Under the pieces are notes generated by a model. The model was not told the origin of the DNA. It was given only the letters and a program-made list of their open reading frames with translations, and searched no databases. Below, one piece after another: positions 18,666 through 27,985 of a DNA stretch of 64,000 nucleotides (its first letter is position 1; each line of letters begins with the position of its first letter). Made by a program: the position numbers and the translations under genes. The stretch is from Methylomagnum ishizawai (lineage in GTDB: Bacteria; Pseudomonadota; Gammaproteobacteria; Methylococcales; Methylomonadaceae): positions 25,814-89,813 of the forward strand of contig CAMAVM010000010.1 in the NCBI GenBank assembly GCA_945861705.1, given 5' to 3'.

Positions 18666-19091
18666 TTAAACAGTCGCAGAATTCAACCACAGGTCGTGTT
18701 TATTGCACATACTGAGGGCGTATATAGCACCGCTGTAATTTTCCAAAGTGAATGTTGATATTGCGGCTTTATCCTTGTCTGGATTGAACAGGTGTTCGTC
18801 TAAAAATTTATAGTTTTGGTCTAACAAGACATGTTTGACGATGTAATGTTCGTAGCTTTTCATTTCGTGCGAGGTGACGACTTTTATGGTTATGTTGCTA
18901 CCGGCTTTTTCTATGCCGATGCTGGGTAAATGTCCGGCAACCTTATCTTTCCAGCGGCCTGGCGATTCTTTGGTGTAATAAATATCGCTTACTGGCGGTA
19001 GTTTTACGTTTTTTGCTAAAGCCAATGTCGGTGTAATGAGGGTTGTACCTAAGCCGACTGCACTCAATCTGATAAAATCACGACGTTCCAT
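18666..19091 (-). CDS. Tat-exported desulfoferrodoxin/superoxide-reductase-like protein
   Basis: A 141-residue protein starting MERRDFIRLSAVG, a twin-arginine signal, with a cleavage region after ALA about residue 26. The rest resembles the superoxide reductase iron domain. Five possible ligands are present: His54 in GHLPSI, His75, His82 in EHYI, and Cys129 and His132 in MCNKHDLW. The spacing between the first two later His residues is one longer than in known enzymes. The rubredoxin-like N-terminal site of desulfoferrodoxin is absent. Export points to a periplasmic role in superoxide defence or iron-linked redox; activity is inferred. Confidence 0.75.
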   Translation of the reverse strand: MERRDFIRLSAVGLGTTLITPTLALAKNVKLPPVSDIYYTKESPGRWKDKVAGHLPSIGIEKAGSNITIKVVTSHEMKSYEHYIVKHVLLDQNYKFLDEHLFNPDKDKAAISTFTLENYSGAIYALSMCNKHDLWLNSATV

Positions 19092-19186
19092 AGCATTTCC
19101 TCTTGGTTGATGATCCCCATCTCGTTAGTAGAGAAGGATTATTGCCCTGCCGCTAATTTTAACCCAGTTAACGGCATTGTTCGCGT

Positions 19187-19972
19187 TTATTCGCTCCCCG
19201 CACTTTGATAGGCATTTTTTCGGGTTTTCAGGGATTTTAGCCATTCACGGACATTCTTTAAGCCATTCATGACTGGCGCGGCTCCACCAATCGCAACAGC
19301 ATCCACTAAGCAGTACCAAGCTGCCACGCCGCTGGGCGGATTGCCTTGCGTCCAACCCAACACCGGATCAATCGCAGCCCATTTCCAGGTGCCAACGGCT
19401 GTTCCGATAAGCTCTAGCCATGTGGTGATGAAGAAAGCAGCAAGGTACACCATCGGTGAACGACCTTTAAACAGGTAGACCAAAAACACGCAAAACAGCA
19501 TGACACCAACGGCATCGCCCTGATCTGGAATGCCGCTAATCCCCCACAATGACCACGCCCCGCAGACTGTGACTACAAACTGGGTGATTTCCCGTGCATA
19601 TCGTAGGAATAATCCTGACCGCGCCAAGGCGACGGCGGTTAAATAAACCATGCCGTGTCCGGGAGGTACGTAAGCGGGGACATTATGGAATCGGTAAGTG
19701 TAACCACCCATGAAGGGGGAGGCGAAATGTTCACCTATCGTGGCAAAAATCACCGCTATGCCGACTTGCACCCTGACATCAATGGGTTCGCCCAACAGTA
19801 AAGCTATAAGAAATACCCAGCCACAAACGCCTAACGCATTTTGTTTTTCTATCGCCGCATGTGCATCGCTCAACAAACAAATGGCTACACACACAAAGGT
19901 GAACACTGCGATGAAATAATCCCGCCTGTTATGGGAATAGGCGACGTTTAGCGCTGGAAAATGGCGTAACAC
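19187..19972 (-). CDS. Integral membrane protein of unknown function
   Basis: A 261-residue protein with about six to seven hydrophobic segments. The most distinctive stretch is GEHFASPFMGGYTYRF followed by NVPAYVPPGHGMVYL, rich in His, Tyr and Pro and probably at the membrane surface; a second one is TWKWAAIDPVLGWTQGNPPSG. I do not recognise the family with confidence. It sits 95 bases upstream of the Tat-exported superoxide-reductase-like gene on the same strand and may be co-transcribed with it. Confidence 0.65.
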   Translation of the reverse strand: MLRHFPALNVAYSHNRRDYFIAVFTFVCVAICLLSDAHAAIEKQNALGVCGWVFLIALLLGEPIDVRVQVGIAVIFATIGEHFASPFMGGYTYRFHNVPAYVPPGHGMVYLTAVALARSGLFLRYAREITQFVVTVCGAWSLWGISGIPDQGDAVGVMLFCVFLVYLFKGRSPMVYLAAFFITTWLELIGTAVGTWKWAAIDPVLGWTQGNPPSGVAAWYCLVDAVAIGGAAPVMNGLKNVREWLKSLKTRKNAYQSAGSE

Positions 19973-20036
19973 AATGATTAATAGTTATAAATTAAAGTAA
20001 AAAGGCGTTACCAATGTCAGTTTTAATATTGTCAGA

Positions 20037-20447
20037 TCAAATAAACAACCAAGCAACGACTAAATATCGACAAAACTTGCCTAGCATTATAATTAAAAAT
20101 GCCGACAATAAAGGCAACTTTAACCAACCGCCAGCAAAACATAAGGCATCACCAACAATAGGTAGCCAGGAAAAAAACAACACCCATATTCCTTTTGACT
20201 TAACAGTAGCCAAGGCTTTTTGCTTATCAGCCGATAACAACGTTGCAAGTGGATATTTTTTTGCCGCCAACATGCCTAATCCCCACGTAGTCATTGCACC
20301 TAAGGTATTGCCAACAGTGGCAGCTACGAGCAGTTGATCTATGCGATATGTTCCTGTCGAAGCCATATAAGCCAAAACCGCTTCAGATCCCCCAGGTGCA
20401 ATAGTCGAAGAGATAAAGGCACTCAGAAACAACTCCCAAAGTCCCAT
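20037..20447 (-). CDS. YqaA-like small membrane protein (VTT/DedA-related)
   Basis: A 136-residue membrane protein with about four hydrophobic segments. It begins MGLWELFLSAFISSTIAPGGSEAVL and has GNTLGAMTTWGLG and a late WLPIVGDALCFAGG, a pattern of the YqaA subgroup of the SNARE-associated/VTT family. Such proteins are related to lipid scramblases and flippases; the function of YqaA is not settled. It is separated from the upstream cupredoxin gene by a strong terminator, so it likely has its own promoter. Confidence 0.78.
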   Translation of the reverse strand: MGLWELFLSAFISSTIAPGGSEAVLAYMASTGTYRIDQLLVAATVGNTLGAMTTWGLGMLAAKKYPLATLLSADKQKALATVKSKGIWVLFFSWLPIVGDALCFAGGWLKLPLLSAFLIIMLGKFCRYLVVAWLFI

Positions 20448-20486
20448 GATTATTAATGGCTCTCAGTTACCAAAAAAGGTTACCCA

Positions 20487-20521
20487 AAAAAAGCCCCGCA
20501 AGGCTGTTGCAGGGCTTTTTG
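20487..20521 (-). terminator. Rho-independent terminator after the cupredoxin gene
   Basis: AAAAAGCCC and GGGCTTTTT form the base of a hairpin with an inner GCAA/TTGC stem. A and T runs flank both sides, so it may act in both directions. It lies just past the stop of the 20534-21457 gene. Confidence 0.85.
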
Positions 20522-20533
20522 TGCCGATCATGT

Positions 20534-21457
20534 TTACTTGCTCGGCAGGATTTTATTTTTAGATGAAAAGATGAGACTAATTATTCGGGAACACAGACCT
20601 TTGATAAAGCTTATTAATACTCTCAATAAATCAAAACTATATGTTGTAACTTCCGCAACGCTTTTGCCCTGAAATTTTCTACCCATTAAGGCGCATACTA
20701 TCAGACCAATTGCCAAGCCGATGACGGTAGTACCCGAAACAAACGAATCAGTTTGAGCCGCCGCCGCTATTTTACCGGCTTTTTTGGCAGCCTCTGTTGC
20801 TGCTAATGCCACATTCGCGGCTTCAATGTCCGACTCTGTGACTTTCGCCGCAGCAAAAACTTCCGGCAGTCCAGCGTTGTAATCATCTTGATTGATAGGT
20901 GCTGTCACACCTGGAATGCTGGGTAAATCACCATCGCCACCACCAACCTTCAACTGCGCTTTCATGCCCTTTTCCATGTGCTGGGCTATGTCGCAATGAA
21001 CCAGATAGGTTTTATCGCCAGGAGGAAGTATCAAAGTGCCAGAAATCTTAGCAGGACCAGACACTTCCAGATGGAACATACCTTTTGGATACATATACTT
21101 AGGTAAGCCGTGCATCATCCATTGATGACGGATCTTATCTTCGTTGATGAAGTGTATAGTCAGTTTAGTACAGGGTTTGAAGTCAAATTCCTGAGTATCA
21201 AACGCAAACATTCTGCCAGGAAACTTCTCAGCATATTTATGTCCAGCATGGACGGTCACTTCCTTGGTTTCGGAAATACTGTCGCAACCACCGGGCAGTT
21301 TATCAGTATTTTGACCCATAACCATGCCGCCAGACATTTCCATTAAATGTCCATCACCATGATCCATAAGCATTTTGGTATGATCTTCTAGCTCTTCTGC
21401 CAGCACTGGAGCAGAAAACAAAACAGATAACAACCCAACCGATAAAAACTTCAGCAT
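20534..21457 (-). CDS. Membrane-anchored cupredoxin with Met/His-rich N-terminus
   Basis: A 307-residue exported protein. After a signal peptide (cleavage near residue 20) comes a stretch rich in Met, His, Asp and Gly (residues 21-50), a likely copper(I)-binding region. A cupredoxin domain follows (about 60-172) with a type 1 copper set: His111, then Cys155, His160 and Met165 in a C-x4-H-x4-M pattern. Cys58 and Cys96 could form a disulfide. Residues 190-235 are Ala/Lys-rich and probably helical, then one membrane helix (240-258) and a cytoplasmic tail. It probably carries electrons or copper at the outer face of the inner membrane. The gene follows another exported protein. Confidence 0.8.
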   Translation of the reverse strand: MLKFLSVGLLSVLFSAPVLAEELEDHTKMLMDHGDGHLMEMSGGMVMGQNTDKLPGGCDSISETKEVTVHAGHKYAEKFPGRMFAFDTQEFDFKPCTKLTIHFINEDKIRHQWMMHGLPKYMYPKGMFHLEVSGPAKISGTLILPPGDKTYLVHCDIAQHMEKGMKAQLKVGGGDGDLPSIPGVTAPINQDDYNAGLPEVFAAAKVTESDIEAANVALAATEAAKKAGKIAAAAQTDSFVSGTTVIGLAIGLIVCALMGRKFQGKSVAEVTTYSFDLLRVLISFIKGLCSRIISLIFSSKNKILPSK

Positions 21458-21551
21458 TTTTGTATAACCCCTACTACCCTCTGTGTTGGTTTGGCGCAGC
21501 CTGACTGCTTTTAGAACAACTCAAGCTGAACCAACCACCTATAAAATATAA

Positions 21552-22145
21552 CTAAACCTTTTCTTTCCTGCCTATGATCTTATCCACTTCTCTTCTGAAC
21601 GTTGCATTGTACAAGTACAATACATACGCACCCGCAGCCCCAGCGAGTAGATATAAGAACATCTTGCTTTTTGATGCAGCAGGGCCGCCGCCAGCCGAAA
21701 AGCTCATGTGGACATCTTTTCTTTCGCCTTGGTCAGGAACCAAAGTAATGTGAATCAGATATTTACCAGCTTCTGGCACACCATTAGGCATTTTCAACTC
21801 AACAGTACCTTTTTTATGTTTTGCTTTTTCAAGGAAAAACACCCTTGTGCCTTCTGGCTCTTTGGTTACTTCAAACTCAACGGTATCGTTTTTATATTTT
21901 TGGTCTTGATAATCGAATACCAAAATGGTGGCTTCTTTTTCCCTAGGTAAACTGGCGCAGAACTCTTCCGCTGGAAAAGCGACTGGTTGATAAGCCGTGT
22001 AATGTATCCAATGGTCTGGTTCTAACTCAAACTTACATTGGTCGGTATCTGTGCCTTTAGCGCCACCGTGCGCCCACACTGAAGCTGAGAAAAGTGCTGC
22101 AAGCACTCCAAGGGAAATCTTTTTAACTAATTGTGACGTGTTCAT
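21552..22145 (-). CDS. Exported, C-terminally anchored protein of unknown function (HGG...C...FC type)
   Basis: A 197-residue protein with a signal peptide ending in VWA, so the mature N-terminus would be AHGGAKG, the kind of His-terminus that can bind copper. The mature domain has two Cys (in DQCKF and EFCASL), His residues in DHWIHYTAYQP, then beta-rich sequence. One membrane helix lies near the C-terminus (about 167-185), followed by a basic tail. Similar HGG/YQP/FC proteins exist in other gammaproteobacteria without known function. The ATG at 22145 was preferred over a GTG at 22157. It is 94 bases upstream of the cupredoxin gene and has the same anchoring layout. Confidence 0.72.
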   Translation of the reverse strand: MNTSQLVKKISLGVLAALFSASVWAHGGAKGTDTDQCKFELEPDHWIHYTAYQPVAFPAEEFCASLPREKEATILVFDYQDQKYKNDTVEFEVTKEPEGTRVFFLEKAKHKKGTVELKMPNGVPEAGKYLIHITLVPDQGERKDVHMSFSAGGGPAASKSKMFLYLLAGAAGAYVLYLYNATFRREVDKIIGRKEKV

Positions 22146-22422
22146 AATGTCTCGCACCTTCCAGTCTTATTATAATGAATATGTTTTTTAAAAAAACATC
22201 GACCTTGTCCGTAAATCTAAGTTTACATTAAACAAAATACCTGCCATTTTCTGTTCGTCAATAGCGAGGCTGCACTCTAGCACATCAACCAAGACAAATA
22301 AAGAACCCCAATCAAAGTATTAAGGCTTACTTGATCTATATCAATTCCGCCTTCCCGTCTTGCCATCCTCCCGCCCTTCTCGTAGACTTAACCCCGAAAT
22401 AATCAAACGGAGCTTCCAAAAT

Positions 22423-24060
22423 ATGTCATCTCTGACAACCTCAAAAGCCTGGATCGCGTTACAAGAACATTATCAAGAAATCCAAAGCCATTCGATGCGT
22501 GATGCTTTTGCACAAGAACCGGATCGTTTTAAGCAATTTTCCCTGCATTTGAATGACATCTTATTTGATTATTCTAAAAATAGAATTACCGATCAGACCT
22601 TGCCTTTACTGATAAACCTTGCCAGACAAGCGGATCTGCAACCCAAAATCCAGGCAATGTTTTCGGGCGTAGAGATTAACACCACCGAACACCGTTCGGT
22701 ACTGCATACCGCGTTAAGAAACCGGAGTAACCGCCCAGTTTATGTCGATGGACAAGATGTTATGCCGGACATCAATGCCGTATTAGCCAAGATGCGTAGC
22801 TTTTGTCACCGTGTTCGATCCGGTGAATGGAAAGGTTACACCGGCAAAATCATCACAGATATTGTCAACATCGGCATAGGTGGCTCTAGCCTGGGACCCA
22901 AGATGGTTTCCGCAGCACTTACGCCGTCCAGTTCACCAACTTTGAATGTCCATTACGTCTCCAATATCGACGCGGCTGATCTGTTAAGTACATTAAACAC
23001 CTTATTACCCGAAACCACCTTGTTTGTTATCGCCTCAAAATCTTTTGGTACGCAAGAAGCGATGGTCAATGCAAAATCTGCACGAAAATGGTTTCTTGAC
23101 CTTGTTAATGACACGTCAGCGGTTGCCAAACATTTTGTCGCCATCTCCACCAACACCGAACTCGTGCAGGATTTTGGCATCGACACCGACAATATGTTTG
23201 AACTGTGGGATTGGGTAGGTGGACGTTATTCGCTGTGGTCAGCGGTTGGCTTGTCGATTGCCTTACATGTGGGCATGGACAATTTTGAAGACTTATTGCA
23301 AGGTGCTTTTGAAGCTGACGAACATTTCCGCAATACGCCTTTTGAGCAAAATATCCCTGTAATCATGGGCTTGCTAGGCATTTGGTACAATAATTTTTTC
23401 GGCGCTCAATCTTACGCGCTGTTGCCTTATGACTATTCCATGCGTTATTTTTCCGATTATCTGCAACAAGGTGATATGGAAAGCAACGGCAAAAGCGTTG
23501 ACAATAATGGTAAAAAACTCGATTACGATACCGGACAGATCATCTGGGGACAGCAAGGTACCAACGGTCAACACGCTTTTTACCAACTGATCCACCAAGG
23601 TACCAAACTGATCCCTTGTGACTTTCACGCAGCAGCGAACAGTTTTTATGACCTGCCAGAACACCACGAAATCCTGGTTTCAAATTTCCTTGCCCAGCCA
23701 GAAGCATTGATGCGCGGCAAAACTGCCGAGGAGGTCATGCAAGAACTAACACCGGAACAACGCACCGATTCTGTGTTGGTTGCATCGAAAGTATTTGACG
23801 GCAATAAACCTTCTAACTCATTCTTATATAAACAATTAACGCCAAAAACACTGGGTTCGTTGCTGGCATTTTATGAGCATAAAATTTTTGTGCAAGGCAT
23901 TATCTGGAACATCAATTCCTTCGACCAAATGGGCGTGGAACTCGGAAAAGTACTCGCCAAAGTTATCCAACCTGAGCTTAGAAACGATGAAGTTACCCAA
24001 AGCCACGACTGCTCCACTAATGGCCTTATCAACGCATATAAAAAATTACGGCAAACTTGA
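22423..24060 (+). CDS. pgi: Glucose-6-phosphate isomerase
   Basis: Interconverts glucose-6-phosphate and fructose-6-phosphate. Motifs include [14 protein letters not shown] near residue 145, the signature [21 protein letters not shown] near 265, and the active-site [14 protein letters not shown]. The start is placed at ATG 22423, giving 545 residues (E. coli 549); the open frame extends 21 codons upstream with no family match. Its TGA overlaps the TTG start of mltF. Confidence 0.95.
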   Translation: MSSLTTSKAWIALQEHYQEIQSHSMRDAFAQEPDRFKQFSLHLNDILFDYSKNRITDQTLPLLINLARQADLQPKIQAMFSGVEINTTEHRSVLHTALRNRSNRPVYVDGQDVMPDINAVLAKMRSFCHRVRSGEWKGYTGKIITDIVNIGIGGSSLGPKMVSAALTPSSSPTLNVHYVSNIDAADLLSTLNTLLPETTLFVIASKSFGTQEAMVNAKSARKWFLDLVNDTSAVAKHFVAISTNTELVQDFGIDTDNMFELWDWVGGRYSLWSAVGLSIALHVGMDNFEDLLQGAFEADEHFRNTPFEQNIPVIMGLLGIWYNNFFGAQSYALLPYDYSMRYFSDYLQQGDMESNGKSVDNNGKKLDYDTGQIIWGQQGTNGQHAFYQLIHQGTKLIPCDFHAAANSFYDLPEHHEILVSNFLAQPEALMRGKTAEEVMQELTPEQRTDSVLVASKVFDGNKPSNSFLYKQLTPKTLGSLLAFYEHKIFVQGIIWNINSFDQMGVELGKVLAKVIQPELRNDEVTQSHDCSTNGLINAYKKLRQT

Positions 24061-25496
24061 CTCGACAACGCCAACTGATTATTGGATGTGTAGTATTTCT
24101 CATTGTCGCCAGCTTATTTGCAATTTTTCCGCAAAATAAGCTGGGAAGAATCCAGCGTTCGGGAACTTTACACATACTAACCCGCGTTGATCCGACCACC
24201 TATTACCAAAGCCCTCAAGGTTTTTCTGGTCTTGAATATGATCTGGTAACGTTATTTGCCGACCATATCGGCGTTAAAGCCAAGTTTGAAGTCGCTAAAA
24301 CCTTTAGCAGTCTTTTAGATGAGATTAGCATTGGCAAAGCCGATATAGCCGCTGCTGGTCTTACCATTACCGAGCAGCGCAAGCACAACATGCGTTTTGC
24401 ACCGGCGTATCATGAAGTCACCGAGCAAGTCGTTTACCGCTCCGCTCATCGTAGACCTAAAACAATCAATGACTTGGACAAAGGCATATTGGAAGTTGCC
24501 AACGGCACCAGCCATATAAATAGCCTAAGCGTTTTAAAGCAAAACAACCCCAAGCTCGAGTGGACGGTCAACAATGAACTGGATACCAACGGCTTGCTGT
24601 ACTTGCTACATGAAGGTCTTATCGACTATACCGTTGCCGACTCCAACCAGATTTTGCTTATCCGCCGTTTTTATCCCGCCTTAAATATCGCTTTCGATGT
24701 CAGCACGCCGCAGCAACTGGCTTGGGCATTGCCACTTTCCGAAGATACCAGCCTGTTCGACGAAGTTGAGCGGTTTTTTAAGCGTATTACCGCCGATAAA
24801 ACCCTCGCGCAGCTTATCGAAAAACATTACGGTCATGCTAGCAGCCTCAATTACGTCGATAACTGCACCTTCAGGGAACACCGTAAAAGTAGGCTTCCGC
24901 AATATCAACAATATTTTGACACCGCCGCTAAAGAGCATGAAATAGACTGGCGCTTGCTTGCTGCCATCGGCTATCAAGAATCGCATTGGCTGGATAATGC
25001 CGTATCGCCGACTGGGGTTGAAGGCATCATGATGCTCACCAACGACACCGCCAAACTGCTCAACATCAAAAATCGCCGAGACCCAGTGGAAAGCATCAAA
25101 GGTGGTGCGCGTTATTTCAAGCAACGTATACAAGTGATGTCCGAAGACATACCCGAACCGGATCGCACCTGGTTTGCCTTGGCATCTTACAATGTCGGCA
25201 CTGGGCATCTGCATGATGCACGGATAATCACGCAGAAATTGGGCGGTGATCCCAATAAATGGATGGATGTCAAAAAACGCCTGCCCTTGCTGGCACAACC
25301 CAAGTGGTACCAAAAAACCCAATACGGCCAAGCCCGTGGCGGTGAACCCGTGCAATACGTCGAAAACATACGTGGTTATTACGACTTGCTGGTTTGGCTG
25401 ACTGAAGAAAACCAGATTAAGAAGAATGCGATGGAAACCGAAAAAATGGCTGAGGAAAGTCAGACGGCGGAGGCTATCCCGACTCCGTTATATTGA
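24057..25496 (+). CDS. mltF: Membrane-bound lytic murein transglycosylase F
   Basis: Cuts peptidoglycan glycan strands with anhydromuropeptide formation. It has an N-terminal membrane segment (about 7-25), an ABC-type solute-binding regulatory domain (about 38-265), and a C-terminal lysozyme-like domain with the catalytic Glu in [10 protein letters not shown] near 303, followed by [11 protein letters not shown] and [10 protein letters not shown]. The length of 479 is near the usual 480-520. The TTG start overlaps the pgi stop by four bases (TTGA), implying coupling, which is an unusual pairing of sugar metabolism and wall remodelling. Confidence 0.92.
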   Translation: MTRQRQLIIGCVVFLIVASLFAIFPQNKLGRIQRSGTLHILTRVDPTTYYQSPQGFSGLEYDLVTLFADHIGVKAKFEVAKTFSSLLDEISIGKADIAAAGLTITEQRKHNMRFAPAYHEVTEQVVYRSAHRRPKTINDLDKGILEVANGTSHINSLSVLKQNNPKLEWTVNNELDTNGLLYLLHEGLIDYTVADSNQILLIRRFYPALNIAFDVSTPQQLAWALPLSEDTSLFDEVERFFKRITADKTLAQLIEKHYGHASSLNYVDNCTFREHRKSRLPQYQQYFDTAAKEHEIDWRLLAAIGYQESHWLDNAVSPTGVEGIMMLTNDTAKLLNIKNRRDPVESIKGGARYFKQRIQVMSEDIPEPDRTWFALASYNVGTGHLHDARIITQKLGGDPNKWMDVKKRLPLLAQPKWYQKTQYGQARGGEPVQYVENIRGYYDLLVWLTEENQIKKNAMETEKMAEESQTAEAIPTPLY

Positions 25497-25793
25497 ATAT
25501 AAATTGGTGGTTGGTGGGCTGGGTTGAGGTACGAAACCCAGCACAAGCAGTAATAGCTGGGCTTACCAACCCAGCCTTAAGTTAAGAAATACGGAGTCAA
25601 AAAACATGTTTTTTGATTCCTTACAAACCGCGAAAGCCGGAGTGCAAACCAAGGTTTGTACTCCAAGTTAAAGAGGTCTCAACGCTTAACTGTGGGCAGT
25701 GACGCTACGGCATGGGTTTATAAATTTACTTGACAGCATTAGCCAATAGCCGTAGGCTTCGCGTTAGATTTTTACCTAACCTTTGGAGTTAAT
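25497..25793. repeat. Intergenic region made largely of palindromic repeats
   Basis: Three palindromes follow one another. At 25517-25576 is a long inverted repeat whose first hairpin has arms GCTGGGTT and ACCCAGC around the loop GAGGTACGAA. At 25597-25616 is a perfect 20-base palindrome, TCAAAAAACATGTTTTTTGA. At 25639-25664 is GGAGTGCAAACC + AA + GGTTTGTACTCC. The rest, up to the ribosome site of the next gene (TTTGGAG at about 25781), shows no gene. Confidence 0.8.
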
Positions 25794-26527
25794 ATGAAGT
25801 CTTTAAAAATGATGTTGTTTTTGGTGGTGTGTTTAGGTGGCTGGAATGCTCAGGCTGCTGGGATAGTGGCAGAAGATTATTCTGTGGATCGTTTCACCGA
25901 CCTAGGAGGGGAGAAAATTCGCTGGGAACAAGGGACTTTATTTGTTAAACAAGGATTCATACCACAAACTAGCTTAGATACTTCTTTTGCAAGCTTTGGG
26001 CTTACACAAGAGGTAGTGAACGCAATTAATGGAAAATTTGTAGATACTCTAGCACTCTGGACTTCTTTTTCCAATATACCTAATTATTCTCTCAGAAACT
26101 TTACTCGCTCCGTAGAAACCTATTCGATTGATGGCGTTCCTAATGTCTTAGTCAGCCTGTCAGGTGCAGGGGGGGGGCAACCGTCAAAACACCAAAAGTT
26201 TCAATCTCCGCCGTCGATCCCCAAGCAACCGAAACTGCTGGCGACACAGCACAGTTTTTGGTTGCCCTCAACGCACCAACAACCCACAATATCAGGGTTA
26301 AGCTAGACATTTCTGGTAAGGCTACAAATCGCAAAGACTATCAAAGGATTGCTCGCGCCCTGCTAATACCCGCAGGTAACGTTTCAGGTATTATCGAAAT
26401 AGAACCCAATGACGACATCAAGCGTGAAGGCACAGAAAAAGTCATTATTAAATTAGCGCGTGAGGGAATTAGGGGCTATACCGTAAAACGTGCCGTCGCC
26501 AGTGTTAGTATTATAGATAATGACTAA
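25794..26527 (+). pseudogene. Secreted Calx-beta-domain protein, frame broken at a run of nine G
   Basis: The gene starts at 25794 with a signal peptide (cleavage after QAA near residue 22) and an exported domain of about 100 residues. At 26169-26177 there is a run of nine G. In the start frame this leads to an unrelated tail ending at 26306. One G more, or two fewer, would join the start frame to the frame that reads TVKTPKVSISAVDPQATETAG onward to the stop at 26527. That second part is a typical Calx-beta domain with a late IEPNDDIKREGTEKV and VSIIDND. The intact product would be about 244 residues and extracellular. It is either a phase-variable gene, a true mutation or a sequencing error. 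Confidence 0.8.
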
Positions 26528-26557
26528 GTAACATACTGAATAACATCAGCTATATCT

Positions 26558-26588
26558 CAAAAACCGTCCAATTGGGCGGTTTTTTTTG
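26558..26588 (+). terminator. Rho-independent terminator after the Calx-beta gene
   Basis: AAAACCGTCC and GGGCGGTTTT arms around AATT, followed by a T run. It lies 31 bases past the TAA of the Calx-beta frame, which supports 26527 as the true end of the gene. Confidence 0.85.
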
Positions 26589-26811
26589 TCTGACGACCAT
26601 CAAAACCTTTTCCCCAACATTTGCCTAAGTGCCTGAGCCTTAGCGTTTAAGCCGAGTGCGTTGGCTTATTGACAAAAAAAGTTCTCAATGATAATTTTTT
26701 TACCCCCAAATGAACTTTAGACGATTTTTTGTGATTTACGGTTAATGCAGGAATATCAAATTTGTTGAAAACTTGCGATACTAATACTTTACATTTTAGC
26801 CAAGAGACGAA
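26589..26811. other. Intergenic region, AT-rich
   Basis: No ORF or RNA gene was recognised between the terminator and the next secreted protein. The AT-rich right part, with a possible ribosome site (AAGAGACG) just before 26812, probably contains the promoter for the paralog pair. Confidence 0.4.
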
Positions 26812-27213
26812 ATGGTCTTTAATAATACACTACGCATAACCACAGTTGCCATAATGCTTACTCTGAGTTATTTGGGAATAGCAGAGGCTGCGACTATATC
26901 GGTTGATTGCCGCTTCGAGAATAGGGTTGATCGGTTACGCTCAAAAGCAACAGTGCGTGGATACGGTCTTCCACGGGGTAGTAAGTACTATGCCAAGATA
27001 CGCTCAGGTTCCAGCGGGGTTTGGGTATCTTCCAAACCGAAATCTGGTCGCCGATTAGAGTTTGAATTCGATAGCCACACGGATGAAATAGGAAAGACAA
27101 TAATCCCAGATAGCTTTCTCAGTGATGGAGTCGTTGTCGCCGTGATACGTAAATTTAAAAAGAATGGCAAAGTTGCAGATAATAGTTCAACTTGTGAAGT
27201 TAGGAATAAATAG
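26812..27213 (+). CDS. Small secreted protein of unknown function (paralog 1)
   Basis: A 133-residue protein with a signal peptide ending in AEA near residue 25. The mature part is probably beta-rich, with two Cys (in VDCRFEN and STCEVRNK) that could form one disulfide across the domain. It shares layout and motifs with the following gene: an early xVxCxxE/G block, YxKIxSG, FEFDS/FKFDS, and VVxVxRK near the end. The family is not recognised. Its TAG stop overlaps the GTG start of the second copy by one base. Confidence 0.72.
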   Translation: MVFNNTLRITTVAIMLTLSYLGIAEAATISVDCRFENRVDRLRSKATVRGYGLPRGSKYYAKIRSGSSGVWVSSKPKSGRRLEFEFDSHTDEIGKTIIPDSFLSDGVVVAVIRKFKKNGKVADNSSTCEVRNK

Positions 27214-27662
27214 TGGCAAACAATTTTATGGCACAAAAAATACCTTTTACCACTAACAGAGTCGTTTATTTTGTAGCACTTATTTTGGCACTTAGCCTGG
27301 ATGTCACAAGTGTTGCAAGCGCGGCATCCCTTACCGTGCAATGCAAAATTGGCGGTGCGCGTTCAAGTGTTGCTATGCGTAGTACGGGAGCAAAGGGCAG
27401 ATACTTTGTAAAGATATTCTCCGGTGATTCAGAAATACAATAGGTAGAGAAAGTTGCGAACAGCAAGGGCGTAATTGACTTTAAATTCGATAGCAGCGAT
27501 ACCTTTATTCAAAAAAATCAAGGTATAACCAAAATTGAATCAGATTTTATTAAAAAAAGGTCTGTTGTTGGCGTTATGCGTAAAGCTGGAACGTTCGCCC
27601 ATGTTGGTGGAGTTAGTACAACATGCAGATCCAGGAAGATCAATCCACTCCTGCCCAAATAA
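27213..27662 (+). pseudogene. Second copy of the small secreted protein, interrupted by an in-frame TAG
   Basis: GTG start at 27213 (ATG also possible at 27228), signal peptide ending ASA, then a domain like paralog 1 with SLTVQCKIGG and YFVKIFSGDSEIQ. A TAG at 27441-27443 ends the frame, but the same frame continues without another stop to TAA at 27660 and encodes the rest of the domain: VIDFKFDS, VVGVMRK and VSTTCRS align with paralog 1. The Cys partner lies after the stop, so the short product would be unpaired. Interpreted as a nonsense mutation in a tandem duplicate. Confidence 0.8.
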
Positions 27663-27985
27663 AGTCAGATTTGTATCAAAACTGGAAAAAACAGACGCTT
27701 TGGTATTAGCAAAAGTCTGAAGATCGCCAGAGAAGTACAAATACGTGCAAATTTGAAATAGTTATAAAATTTTTTCTGCTCCAAACTGAAGTCTTAATTC
27801 AAAAATATATTTTATAACTATATGTTATTTAATGCTATTTATAAAAATCACTCCGCTATAACTAGCTTCCTCTTCAAAAAAATACAAATTGCTTAAAAAA
27901 TTTAATATTTTTTTAAGCTTCGATTGAACCTTTCATTGTTTTTTTGGAATTAACTATCAAAGTTAATCTATTTGGTCTATTTTTA
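27663..27985. other. Intergenic region upstream of the ECF sigma gene
   Basis: Very AT-rich stretch without a recognisable gene after the paralog pair. The sigma factor frame is open from a TTG at 27944, so the right end may be coding. Promoters for the sigma operon should be here; a clear consensus was not identified. Confidence 0.4.

Noticed and set aside
24681..25355. Long minus-strand ORF opposite mltF (224 codons)
   Set aside because: Shadow of the mltF coding frame; no signal or family pattern.
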